A DNA stretch of 64,000 nt, from contig PPXM03000002.1 in NCBI GenBank assembly GCA_003707065.3, positions 1,364,001 to 1,428,000 of the forward strand, in the 5' to 3' direction. The DNA is from Trigonopsis variabilis (lineage: Eukaryota > Ascomycota > Trigonopsidomycetes > Trigonopsidales > Trigonopsidaceae). A program made the position numbers and the translations under genes. Positions 20,917 to 33,517 of the stretch are shown here, piece after piece. Position 1 is the first letter of the stretch; each line of letters begins with the position of its first letter. The notes under the pieces were generated by a model, which saw only the letters and a list, made by a program, of their open reading frames with translations, was not told where the DNA came from and did not search any database.

Positions 20917-21797
20917 TCATCTGGTTTGTTTGAGACTGGTCAATGCCTCTTCGATAGCAATAACAGCCAGGTCCCGGCGATGATTGCAGCGAAAGTAATA
21001 ACATAGGGAAATACTGAGACTCAGCAAGATAGAGACAACAATCATAACTTCTATTGCTCTCGGGCCCCTTGAACCGCGCAGAATAAGAGGAGCAATGGTC
21101 TTCATCAACCAAAGACTAGTATCGATAGCGCCAACAGTTTGATAAACTGATAAAACATATAAAATAATCGAGACCACTAGAAGATAAAGGCATGCTGATT
21201 CGAGCCAATACCGCTGGCGGGCTGTCTTGAGGCCCGGGTTAATAATTATGAATAAAGTGCTCATGGAAACAAGAGCGATTGCTCCGTGTAATAAGGGTGC
21301 TTGATTTGCCTGGTCGAGAAAGAGGTCAATCATTTGCATGGGTAGAATGCCGGCGAGAAAAGATAATTCATCATTTCCGGTAACAAGATTGATCGCTTGC
21401 TCAATGTCGACAAATGATTTCGGCGGCCCGCAGACTTCCATGATGCTCATCTCAACACAAATGCTGAAATATCCGGCTTTGATTGAAATCCATTGGCCCC
21501 GAGATGATTCAATCAACCATTCAAATCCGGTAAATGGCCCGGAAATGACATCAGTGGTTTCAAAAATAGATTCAAACAAGTATACGCTCTTGAGATAAGA
21601 TGAGGATGATTTACATCCAGCCAGCAGAAAGCCTAGATATCAGTCACTAGTAAATGCTGTAAATTACCAATCAACACAATCACAAGAATATTAGACAATA
21701 TCAGAGTGACTCGGAGCACCAAGGAAGAGCTAATGCCCAAGTTCTTGGTCCGGGTTGCCAGATCGAAAAACATAAAGGAGGATATTGCAGCATCCAT
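20917..21797 (-). CDS. Fig1/Dni1-type claudin-like membrane protein
   Basis: Two exons (21797-21668, 21632-20917) around a 35-bp intron give 281 residues. An N-terminal hydrophobic segment (VLRVTLILSNILVIVLIGF) leads into LLAGCKSSSSYLKSVYLFE, then an extracellular-looking loop with AGYFSICVEMSIMEVC. This resembles the claudin-like G-hydrophobic-hydrophobic-G-x-C(n)C signature of Fig1/Dni1 proteins, with Ser in place of the second Gly. Three more membrane segments follow, and a cytosolic tail ends the protein. Fig1 and Dni1 act at the plasma membrane in calcium influx and cell fusion during mating. The start at 21797 is the first ATG before the first membrane segment. The family call is from motif and topology only. 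Confidence 0.65.
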
Positions 21798-22071
21798 TAT
21801 ATATATGCACACACTGCGTTGAGATGCAACTGGAGACCAAAACACGAAATTTCATTCTCTCCGCGCAAAACACATTATAGAATTCGTGTTTAGTCAAGAA
21901 GAATGTACGTCAGTTCGTTGGTCTCTTAAGAAAAAAAAGAACTGAAAATAATCAGACTTCTCGATCTTTAAAGCCACACTGCCTTCTAGTAGTACTGGTA
22001 TGATCATTTTCTTAATATAAAAGCGCAATTATAATAGCTTGAGGACATAAATGCTTATTATTTTTAGAGAT

Positions 22072-24680
22072 TCACCAGTCTCTTTCAATTCCAAGCGAAC
22101 TGCCCACTAGTAATCGCTGGTAGCTCTGTATAACTTCATTCAGTTTATATAGGACTCCAGCAGCTGTACCTTTTATGCGGTCTTCAGGAATAGACTCCCA
22201 TTCCTTACCCAGCCAGTCTTGGAACTTGATTAGCTCGTCTGGCCAAAGATCGACAAGAACTCGATCTTCATTAATCTTTAGGATAGTAACCAAGCACGTT
22301 AAGATCCCGTCGAATACCAAGATCTCTCGCGTCATATTCATTCCAATAGTTGTATTGAGTATTCTCCATAATAGAGTTGTCATGTCACGCAACTCTGGTG
22401 CTGACGGGTAAGCTGCGTCTAATATGATGGCCATGCTTTTGAGATAATGACTCAAGAGAAATAACTGCCAATCTGTACCCAAGCTAGAGCCCTGCACAAA
22501 CTTATCAAAAATAGCACAAAGAGGAAAGAAAAAGTACCTTCCAGCAACTTTGGCGAATTCGTTTCTATTGTATCGTTTACTTCCAACTTGGCGTTGCTTC
22601 TCCAACCGCCTAGAAATGCTTACTTTCTTTGCAATCAAACCTTTCTCGGTCTCTTCGATGGCCCGCTCGATGTCCTTCCGAAGCCCTTTGCTCTGTAGGT
22701 CTGCCGCTATAAAAGAAGTCTCACCATCAATATAGGCGTTTCCATCAACGTTTCTACTATATAGTAATACATGAAGGCGATCAGGAAGTAGATTGGATAC
22801 AAACTGGCGGTCAACGGGGTCAAGCCCAGAAAGTTCTCGCGCTCCCAAGGCGAAGGAAGACAGAATCATCATTCGATCTTGTAGGGACAAATCTGCCTTA
22901 CTAAAAAGATCAACCATCTCGGCGGTCGCCGAAACAGGAGCACTTGCTACCAGAGCAATCATTGCCCGCAGCTTTTTATTGTTAAATTCTTCCAAGTTAA
23001 AATTGTCTTTAAGAGATACCAGGTCCCGGGACAAAGATGATGAATAAAACTCCAATTCTCGGCCGAATGACTTCTTCCGTCGGATAAGGTCAGGCGCGCT
23101 ATCAAGTCCTAGCTTTATTTTATCATAGTCTTCTGATGCCAGATATTCTAGCAGTTGCTTGATATAGATTGGAAAGGATGGTTTCTGCCGATTAACAAGC
23201 GTTGGGTCATCGTCAGAGTCTTCCGGATCATCATCAGGAGGAGCAAAAGGTACAAACTCATCTATATCGTCATCACTATCACCTGGAGGAGGAGCGCTCG
23301 ATAAACAGGAATTTAGTTCATCAATCAGAAGCACATCTTCTTGCTCTGGAAATGTGGCCGGCTCAGTGACAATAGGTGCATTCAATTCTTGCCAAACGTG
23401 AGCTAAAGCAATTTTCTTAGGATGGCCAAGGGATATCTCATCGACTTGCAGTTCAACTTCTAAATCGCTGTCGATTTCGAAATCAAGAGCCTTATCTTTA
23501 TTCACCATGGCCGTCATTTTCTTCCCAACATACATTCCATAATTCCGAGGAGCAGCAAGCAGCGCCGAGAGTCTATTAGATATCCCATCAATGAACGGTG
23601 AAGATCTTTGGAATGATTCAAGGTAGCCTAAAGATAGATGTTCAAGAAGCATTAACAGTAATGTCGTTTCTTGTAGCTGAACAGAAATGGTCTGCCTCCG
23701 AACAGTCTCTTCACGGGCCCAATAGATAAACACCGAGCTGAACACGTCTTCTTGCTCGCCCTCCAGGACTATGGCATATGCCAAAGCTTTCAATGCTGAT
23801 GAAGGCAGTATCTCGCTAGTCACGAATCGATAAATGAAATCTTTCAATTTTGAACCAAAAAGATGATGATACAGCTGCCCTGTAAATGGGTATGATTTGG
23901 AAGGAGAATCCTTGGACATACGGATAATTACCGAGAATAACTTCAGCTGATCAATATGACTGAGAACCTTGAAAACATCACATAGTAGCTCAAACGAGGA
24001 CTCCGAAAAAAAATATTTTAATAATAAATCTAAATTAGAGTCTTAATATATAGGGGTATCTTACCAGCATGACTATTATAGAGACATTTATGAACCAACA
24101 ACACCAGTAAAGATTCAGGCAAGTGTTGTCCCGATTTAACCAAGTCATTACCAAGCCAGCTATAATACAGTGACTGCTTACTCATCCAGCTCCATGATGA
24201 GTTCTCCTCTTTCAGGTTTGAGGAGGTTAGAGACATGGTATGTTGAAGTTTTGAACCAAAGAATAAAATTGTGAGCTCTCGTTGATAGTGGTCCTTTCTT
24301 GGCCATTTATTTACTGAATCGTATAGTTTCGATAAAATTGGCTGCTTTCTAAGAACAACTGCATCAAGAATAGTGCAATAGAGATCCATTTTCTTACTGT
24401 CTATCTGCCCATAATCATTCATTTGCTTTATTTGTCCAACGAGTCTAGTAATCCCTGGTACTGTAGTCAATATCCTTGTAATGTGCGAGATCCCCTTTTT
24501 GCTCAACTCCGAACCGATATCGTAGAGCACTTTTCCCACCAAAGTAGATGAGACCAGAATCAAATCATTTTCTGGAAAATCACGTTCTCTGACCGATTGA
24601 TCTAACAAGTATAGAATGCTATCAAGCTCATCATTCGTCGGTTCGTGATTCAATCTGTCGAGTATTGACGTTAATGACAT
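22072..24680 (-). CDS. TEL2: Telomere length regulation / TTT-complex protein Tel2
   Basis: Two exons (24680-24065, 24029-22072) with a 35-bp intron give 857 residues. It is an alpha-helical repeat protein. The most conserved block, PIYIKQLLEYLASEDYDKIK followed by DLIRRKKSFGREL and LSLQDRMMILSSFALGAREL, matches the Tel2 C-terminal domain. An acidic linker (DSDDDIDEF...DDDPEDSDDD) separates the N- and C-terminal solenoids. Tel2, with Tti1 and Tti2, works with Hsp90/R2TP in maturation of PIKK kinases (ATM, ATR, TOR, TRRAP). The length is near that of the human protein and longer than in budding yeast. No other TTT gene is in the window. Confidence 0.9.
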
Positions 24681-25036
24681 ACAGGACGAGGATCAAGGTA
24701 AGACGGAGAGATGCTAGTAGTCATTTGATGAGAGAATAATATAGGCTAATGCAACTTTGGGACTCTTCTATGATACATTTTGTAAAAATTAAGATATAAA
24801 CAATATAAAATACACAATCGAGCTGCATGGTTGTTTTTTTCAATAGAGCGAGTGCTACGTGCACTACCGAAAGTCATTATACAATATCACCGGCTCTGGT
24901 TAGCCTTATTCTTCGAAGAAATACAAGGATGGACGTAGCTAATCCATAATAAGACAGATTCACCTTTATTTTAAAGCGTTCGTGGGCTGGCTCGGCGGTA
25001 ACGAGGTGATCCTCCCAGTGCCGTCATCGCTTCATC
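24681..25036. other. Divergent promoter between Tel2 and BAR-SH3 genes
   Basis: About 355 bases, AT-rich on the Tel2 side (runs of A/T near 24775-24840). Both promoters must lie here. No gene seen. Confidence 0.5.
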
Positions 25037-26874
25037 ATGTCTCTTAAAGGAGCAAAGAAAGCTCTAGAGAGGACTCCTCACTATCTACTTGGCTCGAGAT
25101 CAGCTGAGGACAAAGTTGTTATCGAGTGGACAAAGGCGATCGAGAACGCAGAAGCAGGAGTGGATCAAGTAAGTCAGGATATTCTATCGTAAGACATCAA
25201 CATACTGACTGCTATAGCTTATTTCAGACTGTAAAGACTATAGAGAAGCTGTGCAAAAGTTTGCAGAAGCTGGCCAGGACTTTGCCGAACAAATTGTTGT
25301 TTTTTATGAGCCTATACCTGATGAGAATGACCTAGTACCGGTAATGGAGACCCCGGAAGGCATATTCAAGGCCGTCAAAGGATTTTATACAGTCCAAAAG
25401 AATTCCAGAGAAAACATCTATAGGTTAAGCAACCAGTTGGATAGTTCTGTCATAGAACCATGTCGACAAAGCAAGGTATTATCATTCATGATTACGTTCT
25501 AACTTGGAATAGAAATATTTTGAAAACATCAAGAAAGAGATTGCAAAACGGGAACGGAAAAAGGTGAGTTGATGTCTCAGATTGTTATACTAATTAATAA
25601 GATGGACTACGACAGACACGGCAATAGCCTAGAGGCGCTATTTCGGAAACCGTCCCTATCAGACAAAGAAAAGACCCATGTATCAGAGATAGAATCAAAA
25701 CTAGATGAAGCGAGAAAGGTTTGTCTCTGATGGGATTACGTTCTAAGACTAGATATTTAAGCAACATGATGATCTGATTCATGATATGGTGCCCCAGTTT
25801 CTGTCTCGGTTTTCGGAATTCTTGGGACTAGTTACAGCCATTATCTACTTTGTCCAACGTCAAATTGCTGTAAATGGGCTAGATTTATTAAAGGACTATG
25901 GAAAAAATCAAGGATTAGATCAAATTGGTATAGTTGAAATAGAGGATAATTGGGAGGAGCGATACATAAAAGTTCTCAAGAAGATAGAAGCTTTACACTC
26001 TATTATCGATGGCGAAGCTATCCATCATACTTTGAACCTTCCTTCGAAGCGTCGACTCGAGCAGGCTTCTTCTGAAATTGCTGAAAAGACTGCTGAAGAA
26101 GGAGAGAAGTTAGGTAAGGCTATCATCAATCTCCCGAAAAGGAGGTTCAAGACTACTGAGCAAGGCGTTTTTGCCTACGATGCCGAAAATATCGATAAAG
26201 GAGAACGACTGGAGAATAATAACGAAGATAGTGCTGCAGCAGGACTGGGAAATTTTTACTCTATTAGTTCTCCAAAGGGAAGACAACGTACGTTTTCGAA
26301 CGCTTCAGATCGTGCGTTTGATCATTCGCCTATCACGACAAGTTTTAAAGAAGATATCGATAGGAGAGCCAGATCTCCCTCGGTATCTCAGTCAATACGC
26401 ACCCGCTTATCACCGACTCTTTCTCCTAACAATTTCACGCCGATAGCGTCCGACCAGCCTGCGCCACCACAGTCTAACCCATCTGATTCAGTATCAAGCG
26501 TTGAGCTAAATACCGAGGATCAATACGCTGTAGCCACGTTTACATTCCGCGGAGAAAGGCCAGGGGATTTGGCATTCAGGATTGGCGACCGAATCAAAGT
26601 GCTTAGAAAAGGTAAAGACCCGGATAGCTGGTGGTTTGGAGAAACAAGTGATGGCAGATATGGAGAATTCCCTGGAAATCGCGTGATGTCGGATGAGACG
26701 ATTCAGGGATTTTCTGAAGATGATGTAGCTTCGAACAAAGGTGCCTTGATAAGTGAATCGAGTCTTAGAGACGGCCTACAAAAGCTCGAGCTGGAAGCGA
26801 ACTCAGAACAGCAAAAAACTGAAGCTGAAAAAGAATCACCAGCGGAAAAGTCGCGCGAGCAGGATGGAAACTAG
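25037..26874 (+). CDS. BAR-SH3 membrane-curvature protein (Rvs167/Hob1-like)
   Basis: Five exons (25037-25168, 25218-25475, 25513-25563, 25602-25718, 25753-26874) with introns of 49, 37, 38 and 34 bp give 559 residues. The N-terminus MSLKGAKKALERTPHYLLGS is an amphipathic start as in Rvs167 (MSFKGFTKAVSRAPQ). The BAR domain spans about residues 15-250; the block KRERKKMDYDRHGNSLE matches the conserved basic tip. A Ser-rich linker is followed by one SH3 domain near residues 440-495 (YAVATFTFRGERPGDLAF, DSWWFGETSDGRYGEFPGN). Such proteins bend membranes and bind actin regulators at endocytic sites. An acidic, Glu-rich tail follows the SH3 domain. Whether it is the true Rvs167 ortholog was not tested. 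Confidence 0.88.
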
Positions 26875-27165
26875 GTAATTTCCTCGTTTGTCTGACGGCG
26901 ATTAAAGTCAAGTTTGTTGTATATAGATTCATCTACTATCAATCAGTAGTTATATCCTCTGATCGCTACGTGAAATCCTTTCTTGTCTGAAAAGAATGAA
27001 AAGAGAATATTAAGAGTTCTGTTATCTAATCGATCCATTCGATGGCCCGTATCATCACCAAATTGTGTTCGTTGAGGCCTGGTTAGAAGCCTCCAGCATA
27101 TCGAAAAGGTGTAGCAGCAACGGTGGTAAAGAAAAAAGAGCCGTTCGCCTTATCACAACCAATCC

Positions 27166-28818
27166 TTGATGGCGCCCCACTCTCGCCGGCGCCTCTGGGT
27201 CCGGCGGCCAGATGGAATACCGACTTCTATATTATTGTCGTCAACGGATTTATTATTTGACGATTTGAAGGCCATGATTCTTGCGAGGTTTCCCACTAGT
27301 CTAGGATCATCCTGCGACGTGGCAGACCTTGTTATTTACCATCATCTACATCGACACCATCATTTACAGCACAGAGTGAGGTCGCCTCATTCTTCAATAT
27401 CGCATATAGCGCATCACGATAGCCACCGGCCGGCTGTTGCCGCCGCTCTTCGATCAAGCCGACTAGCAAGGTCCAGCCGAGACTCTTCTCCTCCCAACTC
27501 GCCGCGGATAAATCACGACCATAATGAAGAAGTTGTGGACCATTTGGCCTTAGATGAGAACGGCCAATCGGGGCCAGCGTCAGAGAGACACGAGTCTGGA
27601 TATATTGTGAATCCAGAGTTACCTATTTCCGATTTCTTAGACCGGTATTATCCTAAGGGAATGACCATGAAAGATGCTCTAATTGTCTATCCTCGGTCAC
27701 AGCCCTTTTCCCCTGGAGATCTTCATCATCATGACGATTTTCATGGTTCCCATTCAGACTACTTTTCTGTCGAACCCACTCTTTCTCCCGTCACTAGTCA
27801 TACATCTGATCCTCATAATCCTCATAATGGCCATATTTCTTCTAGCTTCGCCACGCCTACGATTAATCGAAGTATAGCGTCAAGTCCAAACGAGCATCCG
27901 AAGGTTACAGCGAATGGCCCAGGTCTGCTGTTACTTCCTCGAGAAGAACATCCTCGAACAGAAACGTCTGCCGCTCTTCTTGTTCCCGTTTCTGATTCAT
28001 CTAATTCCTCGTCAGCTACTTCTAACCCGGTTCTCGAAACGGCGCTCTCGACTGAAAGTCAAAACTACCCAGTAAATCCTCCTCCTCCTCCACCGGAGTC
28101 TGACTCATTGCAAGATACGTCAGTACCAAATGCGAGCGATGACGACAGATCTGTGTTTTCCTCCCTTTTGGAAAATGTAGTTCCCCCGATCAACGTCCTG
28201 ATTGTCGAGGATAATATCATCAACCAAAAGATTCTGGAAACCTTTCTGCGAAAAAAGAAGATTCATTCGCAAGTGGCCAAGAATGGCCAAGAGGCTTTGG
28301 ATAAATGGAGAGAGGGGGGCTATCATCTTGTACTAATGGATTTACAACTGCCGGTAATGAGTGGTTTGGAAGCTACAAGGGAGATTCGACGATTAGAACG
28401 AGTGAATCGGATTGGCGTTTACGCATCAGATGATGAAGTTACTTCTGTTATTTCTGCGGAGGATGTCTTACCCATTCGTTCGTTCCGAAGTCCAGTTATT
28501 ATCGTTGCTCTGACTGCCTCTTCTCTTGATTCTGATCGTCAGGTTGCCATTGAAGCGGGCTGCAATGATTTCTTGACCAAACCGGTCAACTTGATTTGGC
28601 TAGAAAAGAAGATCACAGAGTGGGGCTGTATGCAAGCGCTGATCGATTTCGAAGGATGGAGGAAATGGAAAGTTGGAGAATCAAGCGCGTCTTTTGTGGG
28701 CAAGGCGGCCAAAGTTGGAATTACCGGAACAAAGCCAGAAGTTGTTCGTACCAGACGACCCCGGCCGAAAGACAAGTCTAGATTCCGCTCTCATGGAATC
28801 TCATCTACTGTAACGTGA
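27166..28818 (+). CDS. SSK1: Ssk1-type response regulator of the HOG pathway
   Basis: A single exon of 550 residues. A long His/Pro/Ser-rich and disordered N-terminus leads to a receiver domain at about 345-490: INVLIVEDNIINQKILE (acidic pocket), HLVLMDLQLPVMSGLEA with the phosphoacceptor Asp, VIIVALTASS with the conserved Thr, and FLTKPVN with the conserved Lys. The tail WLEKKITEWGCMQALIDF is characteristic of Ssk1/Mcs4. Ssk1 receives phosphate from the Ypd1 phosphotransfer protein; when unphosphorylated it activates the MAPKKK of the osmostress pathway. An alternative start at codon 2 is possible. The loop between phosphoacceptor and Thr is long, with an extra acidic insert, as is usual in fungal Ssk1. 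Confidence 0.92.
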   Translation: MMAPHSRRRLWVRRPDGIPTSILLSSTDLLFDDLKAMILARFPTSLGSSCDVADLVIYHHLHRHHHLQHRVRSPHSSISHIAHHDSHRPAVAAALRSSRLARSSRDSSPPNSPRINHDHNEEVVDHLALDENGQSGPASERHESGYIVNPELPISDFLDRYYPKGMTMKDALIVYPRSQPFSPGDLHHHDDFHGSHSDYFSVEPTLSPVTSHTSDPHNPHNGHISSSFATPTINRSIASSPNEHPKVTANGPGLLLLPREEHPRTETSAALLVPVSDSSNSSSATSNPVLETALSTESQNYPVNPPPPPPESDSLQDTSVPNASDDDRSVFSSLLENVVPPINVLIVEDNIINQKILETFLRKKKIHSQVAKNGQEALDKWREGGYHLVLMDLQLPVMSGLEATREIRRLERVNRIGVYASDDEVTSVISAEDVLPIRSFRSPVIIVALTASSLDSDRQVAIEAGCNDFLTKPVNLIWLEKKITEWGCMQALIDFEGWRKWKVGESSASFVGKAAKVGITGTKPEVVRTRRPRPKDKSRFRSHGISSTVT

Positions 28819-29403
28819 TTTACCACGATTGACATGATAATTTACTGCAAGGCATGGGAAGAAAGCTTAAATTCCTTGTAGCCTTGGTTTTATTACCCAG
28901 TGCGGGGTTTTTGTGATGAGATCTGACCCGAAGTCGCGCTAATTCCACCTTGGAATGGTCGTCTGTCGATGGTGGCGGTTGTCAACGCTCCGCCAAGTGC
29001 TGTTGCTGGAAGAACGTGATATCAGTGCGCTGGTAACGATTGTATATTAGTCAGTGGACTTTGGATTTGATGAGCCTGGCTCGATCAACCACCGAAACTC
29101 AACTACTCGTAGACCATGAAAATTGTCCAGAATTCAATTAATTTTGTGTCTAGTAGAAAATGAATGCCACGGGGGAGGTCCGCATTGGTGAGTCAAATTT
29201 TGCGTTGTCGTTGCGTTGCTGTACGGTCAAGGGTATGGTTGCATCCCGCCCAAAGTTGAAACCGACCTCCTCACGCTTGATTGATTACCGCTCTACTACT
29301 TCCTTTGTGGAAAAGTCAGATCCTACGACTCGGTCTTGAAACTGATTCCAGGCATAAGTCCCACTTGGCCGTTCAGTTTTTCGTGAGATAAGCATCAGGA
29401 GAA
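28819..29403. other. Intergenic between Ssk1 and Hal4-like kinase genes
   Basis: About 585 bases in front of the kinase gene. No open frame, RNA gene or repeat that I can support. Confidence 0.45.
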
Positions 29404-32038
29404 ATGTCGTCTACTCTTCGGCGTCTTCGAAATGACGTTTCTTTTTTCATAGGCTCCGATTCCTCAAACCCTGAATCTCCCTCGGTGAATCCAGCAGAGC
29501 CATCGTCGGTACCTGAAAGTCAGACTCTTGATGAGGCTCAAACATCTCGCGCGTCATCTACAAAGCCCATGGAGCCTGTCGCGGAGGAAGAGCCTGAGAA
29601 CGAAGGAGAGCCTCGGCATAGTGCTTCCATGATAATCGATACTAAAACTCAGAAATTAGAGCCAAGGAAACCGGAGCAGAAGCCTAAAAAGACCTCGAAA
29701 TCTGAAAGCCCCAAGCCGGAAAAGCAAGAAGCTCATCAGGAACGGCCTCCGATCGTTCGCAAGAACAAAAGTCATTCTGGACATGGGGTACTATCTCGAC
29801 TATTTACTTCCGGTTCTGTTGCTAAAATTCCACACACTGGTCCGAAGAGTCCTTTTTTTCATCGACCTCGATCCAGCTCGAGTGCTAGCAACTTGGTCAC
29901 CTCACCTTCGATCAACGAACATCAGGCTCATTTTGAGAAATTCTTAGGTAAAGAGCGGCAAAAATCGTCAAACAAAAACAGTAAATCTCCTTTGGAGGAG
30001 CACAAGGATCCGGTAAGCCATATAGAACGCCAGCCTACGACTGGATCTATGGCTCCTACCTCTCCTATTTCAGGACGAAACGCTCATGCTGAAGCTATAG
30101 CAGCAGCTGATGCCACGTTTGCGGCAGAAAACAAACTCAGCAATGGTCCGCCAGCTTTGAAGCCTGTCCTATCCCATTCTTTACCTAACCCGTCTCAATT
30201 TAATAAGAAGCCTCATACTTTTGATGCCAATATGATCCGCCGTGATTCTCCTAATCGTCCTAGCCTAATGACTAGAAAATCTTCCACTTCCTCTACGTCG
30301 TCCACCTGGTCCAATGGATCAACGGGCAATGAGAAATACCGAACTGTGCATTTAGATGTCTATGGAGGAGTAGATGTGACACCCATTTCATTGTCAGCAA
30401 ATTACCGTGACCCCAATCCTTTGAAACCGAAGAAAATTGGTGAAGGCGCTACCGCCATCGTCCAACTGATGGCCGATCGAGCCGGTAATGTATGCGCTGT
30501 GAAAGAATTCCGACAGAAAGAGAAAACAGAATCGGACGAAGAGTATTATAGCAAGCTAGCTTTAGAGTTTATTGTCGCCAGTCGTCTGAAGCACATCAAT
30601 ATCGTTTCTACTCTGGCGCTGTGTGAATCGAGCAACCATAGATGGTGCCATGTCATGGAGCTCTGTGATGGCGGAGATCTGTTTAGCCTTATCCAAATGT
30701 CTAGTCCTCTATGGAAGATGGGCATTGCTGAGCGGAATTGTTTATTGAAACAAATGCTTCTCGGTGTAGAATACATTCATCGTCAAGGAATCGCTCATCG
30801 AGATATCAAACCTGAGAATATTCTTCTAACCAAGGATGGTGTCGTGAAGATTACAGATTTCGGCGTGGCTGAAATTGTCACCGAACATCCCCTGGAGGAA
30901 GGGTGCGAAATAAAGTTAAGTCGCGATTTGTGTGGCAGTGAGCCCTACATGGCTCCCGAAGTGTTAGCTTCTAAGAGTAAGTCTTACATTCTATCTCATT
31001 ATCTAACGATTTCCAGAATATAAAATAGCTTATGATGCTCGTTTAATTGACGTTTGGTCTATTGCCATTTGCTACTTTTGTCTTTACTTCGGCGGTAATC
31101 CTTTTTTCAAAGCAGACAAACATGACGATTCGAGATATGCTGCTTTTCTCCAAGCCCAGGCTGACTTTTATGACGAACACCCCACAGTTGACCTGAGTGA
31201 TGTCTCATCTCCCCTTCCTTTAATCAGAGGTTTTTCAAAGTTCTCCGATTCCGCTTGGAGGCTCATATTCAGAATGCTTCAATGTGACCCGTCCAAACGT
31301 ATCACCTCCTGGGAAGCAATTAGTGACGGCTGGGCTTCTCGTCTTGAGACTTGTTGCTCCATTCCTGATCCTCCATCGAAGCCCGTTCCCGGCGAACGGA
31401 GAGTACCTCTTCCTGGTCGCGGATTCGAATATGTACCGCGCGATGACTGGACCGAACATGGGTCTGTCGCTGCCACTTCAAAGCCTCAGGCTGTAAAGCA
31501 AAATCAGGAAAAGCCTCAGGCAGATTCTTATGCCATTCTCTCATCCTCAGTCAAGTCGAATGCGTCCGACACGAGCATGGTTCCTTTGCGTCGTACAGAT
31601 TACGATGAAAGTAGACCGGAAAGTCTGTCGTCAACGCCTGAATATGGCTCGTCTTATGAAAGCAATCATGCTGGAGTAAATGCGGTCCCTATTCCCAAGA
31701 ATATTCCCACTAGAATTCCTGAGACTGGCTACGAAGACGATGAAGCGTCAGTGAGTAATGGCTCTTTTGAGCAAAAGTGCCATCATTGCTCCCCTGTCAC
31801 ACCACCACCCGCAAGCAATGGAGCTAATAAAGGCGAGATTCCAAAGGTGAAGAGCATGATATTTGACTGCAACCTGCCTGCCCATAGAGCGGATGAAAAG
31901 CCCAAGGCGCCATACAATCCCAACATACGCCCGAAGCCGCTGGCCGGTCTTCCGAACACGGTGATCAAGATTCACAATCATTTCCCTAACCCTAAAATGC
32001 AGTCGCGAACTCGTTCTTTTCTTGTTGGGACTCTGTGA
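29404..32038 (+). CDS. Hal4/Sat4-type serine/threonine kinase
   Basis: Two exons (29404-30976, 31017-32038) with a 40-bp intron inside the kinase domain give 864 residues. About 340 disordered N-terminal residues (Ser/Pro/Lys/Glu-rich) precede the kinase: KIGEGATAIVQLM (glycine loop), VCAVKEF (ATP lysine), HRDIKPENILL (catalytic loop), ITDFGVAEI (metal-binding Asp), SEPYMAPEV. The following SRDLCGSEPY and YKIAYDARLIDVWSIAICYF blocks are typical of the fungal NPR/HAL family (Sat4/Hal4, Hal5), which regulates potassium and nutrient transporters at the plasma membrane. A roughly 230-residue tail, probably disordered, follows. The intron interrupts the activation segment-helix F region, so the unspliced frame looks like a truncated kinase. 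Confidence 0.88.
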
Positions 32039-32183
32039 TCCTTCTTTATGTGTGGACTAAGGCTGAATGTATGTATAGTTTAGATGTTCATGATGACAGC
32101 ACTTGTATTTTCTTTTACATTGAATTGTATATTGAGCAACTAGCTAGTCCCCTTCCCCCATCCCAATACTCGACCGTAATATT

Positions 32184-33517
32184 CTAGAGCATTGTCGTTG
32201 TATGAGTAGTAGTCTCAGTTTCTTGTTCCTTGTGCGCTGGCACATCTGGTGGTGACGTCGAGCCAGTTGGAGAGTCGCCCTCGAGGCCTAGGCGGGCTTC
32301 TATTTCCTTTAGTTGGGCTTCTCGGGCTAAAAGCTGAGCTCGTCGATCAGTGATCTCACGCTGGACTTTCTCCTCGGCTAGGCGCAGACGCTCCTTCTCC
32401 CGGAGAAGGGCTTCTTCCTTCAGCATATAATTCTGGGCTACAACTTGATCAGCAGGGGTAGCGCCTTCAGAGGAACTGTTAGCTGACCGAGATAACTTCT
32501 CGGCCCGGTAGTTTTCATACAGATAGTCGTGAGTGAGCTCTTTAAGCTCAGAGAGGTGGGATCCGAGCAGAGCTTGACGAAGAGGTTCAAAATCGGAGAC
32601 TCGAGTATCTGAAACCTCCACAATGCCCCAAGGATACTTTCGCCCTCGGACTTTGGCACCATTGATTTCGAAGACGTCTTCACTCCCAACTATAGCAAAA
32701 GGAAGTAACGCACGCAAAGCAGAATTTGCTTCGATTGTCTCGTCATCATCTTCTTCAGCATCATAAGGAAAGTTGTAGATTGGGATTTTATAGTGATCGA
32801 GATCCTCCATGACAGTTTGTTTGAAGCTAGCAAGTTCCTCTGAAGTAAAACTATCAGCTTTTCCAATAACTGGAATGATATTAACTCTAGGTGCCAAACG
32901 CTTCATAAGTTCTATATCTAATTCACGAAGACCGTGGCCAGTTGGAGTAATGAAATATAACAATGCGTGAACTCGAGTATCTTTAAGCCTGGGATTCCGA
33001 CGAATTCGTGTCTCTTCGCTGAGAATGGTATCGTACTGGTTCTCCAGGTAGCCTAATATTTCTTGAAAGCTATCGAGTTAAAATCCATCACAAGCAATTG
33101 ATCTTACTTGTTCTCATTATCGATATTGTCCCCAAATCCTGGAGTATCGACCACTGTTAATATAATCTTTAAGCCATCATCTTCTTCAAGTTCTTGCTGT
33201 TAGCACAGACTATCATATTTGATCGCCCAAGTGAATCGCGATCCAGAGCATACAGCCACCTACCGACTGTGTATGGTTTGATTTCAACGAGCCGCTCATC
33301 ATGAGCTTTAGAAGGAATAGGAATCGGAGTATGAGGAAGGACATGCTGTCCACAGAGGGTATTAACGAACGTTGTCCTTCCGAGTCCAGTTGCACCAACC
33401 ACCATTATAGTAAGGCTGACTCCTTTCTTGACGAATTTTTTTCGTCGAATCTAGTAGTCAGCGTATAAACAAAGTGCTACATACCGAATCCAGAGCCGGA
33501 GAAGACGTATAACTCAT
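32184..33517 (-). CDS. CDC11: Septin, Cdc11-type
   Basis: Four exons (33517-33485, 33450-33264, 33192-33108, 33069-32184) with introns of 34, 71 and 38 bp give 396 residues. The polybasic RRKKFVKKG precedes the P-loop VVGATGLGRTTFVNTL, where the usual GKS/T is GRT, as in fungal Cdc11 septins. Switch II is VDTPGFGD, then LYFITPTGHGLRELDIE, VIGKADS (the AKAD-like G4 motif), and the septin-unique block GRKYPWGIVEV followed by LTHDYLYENYR. A C-terminal coiled coil (KEEALLREKERLRLAEEKV) ends the protein. Septins form filaments at the bud neck, septum or hyphal cortex. The Arg in the P-loop suggests weak or absent GTP hydrolysis, as known for this subgroup. Confidence 0.92.
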
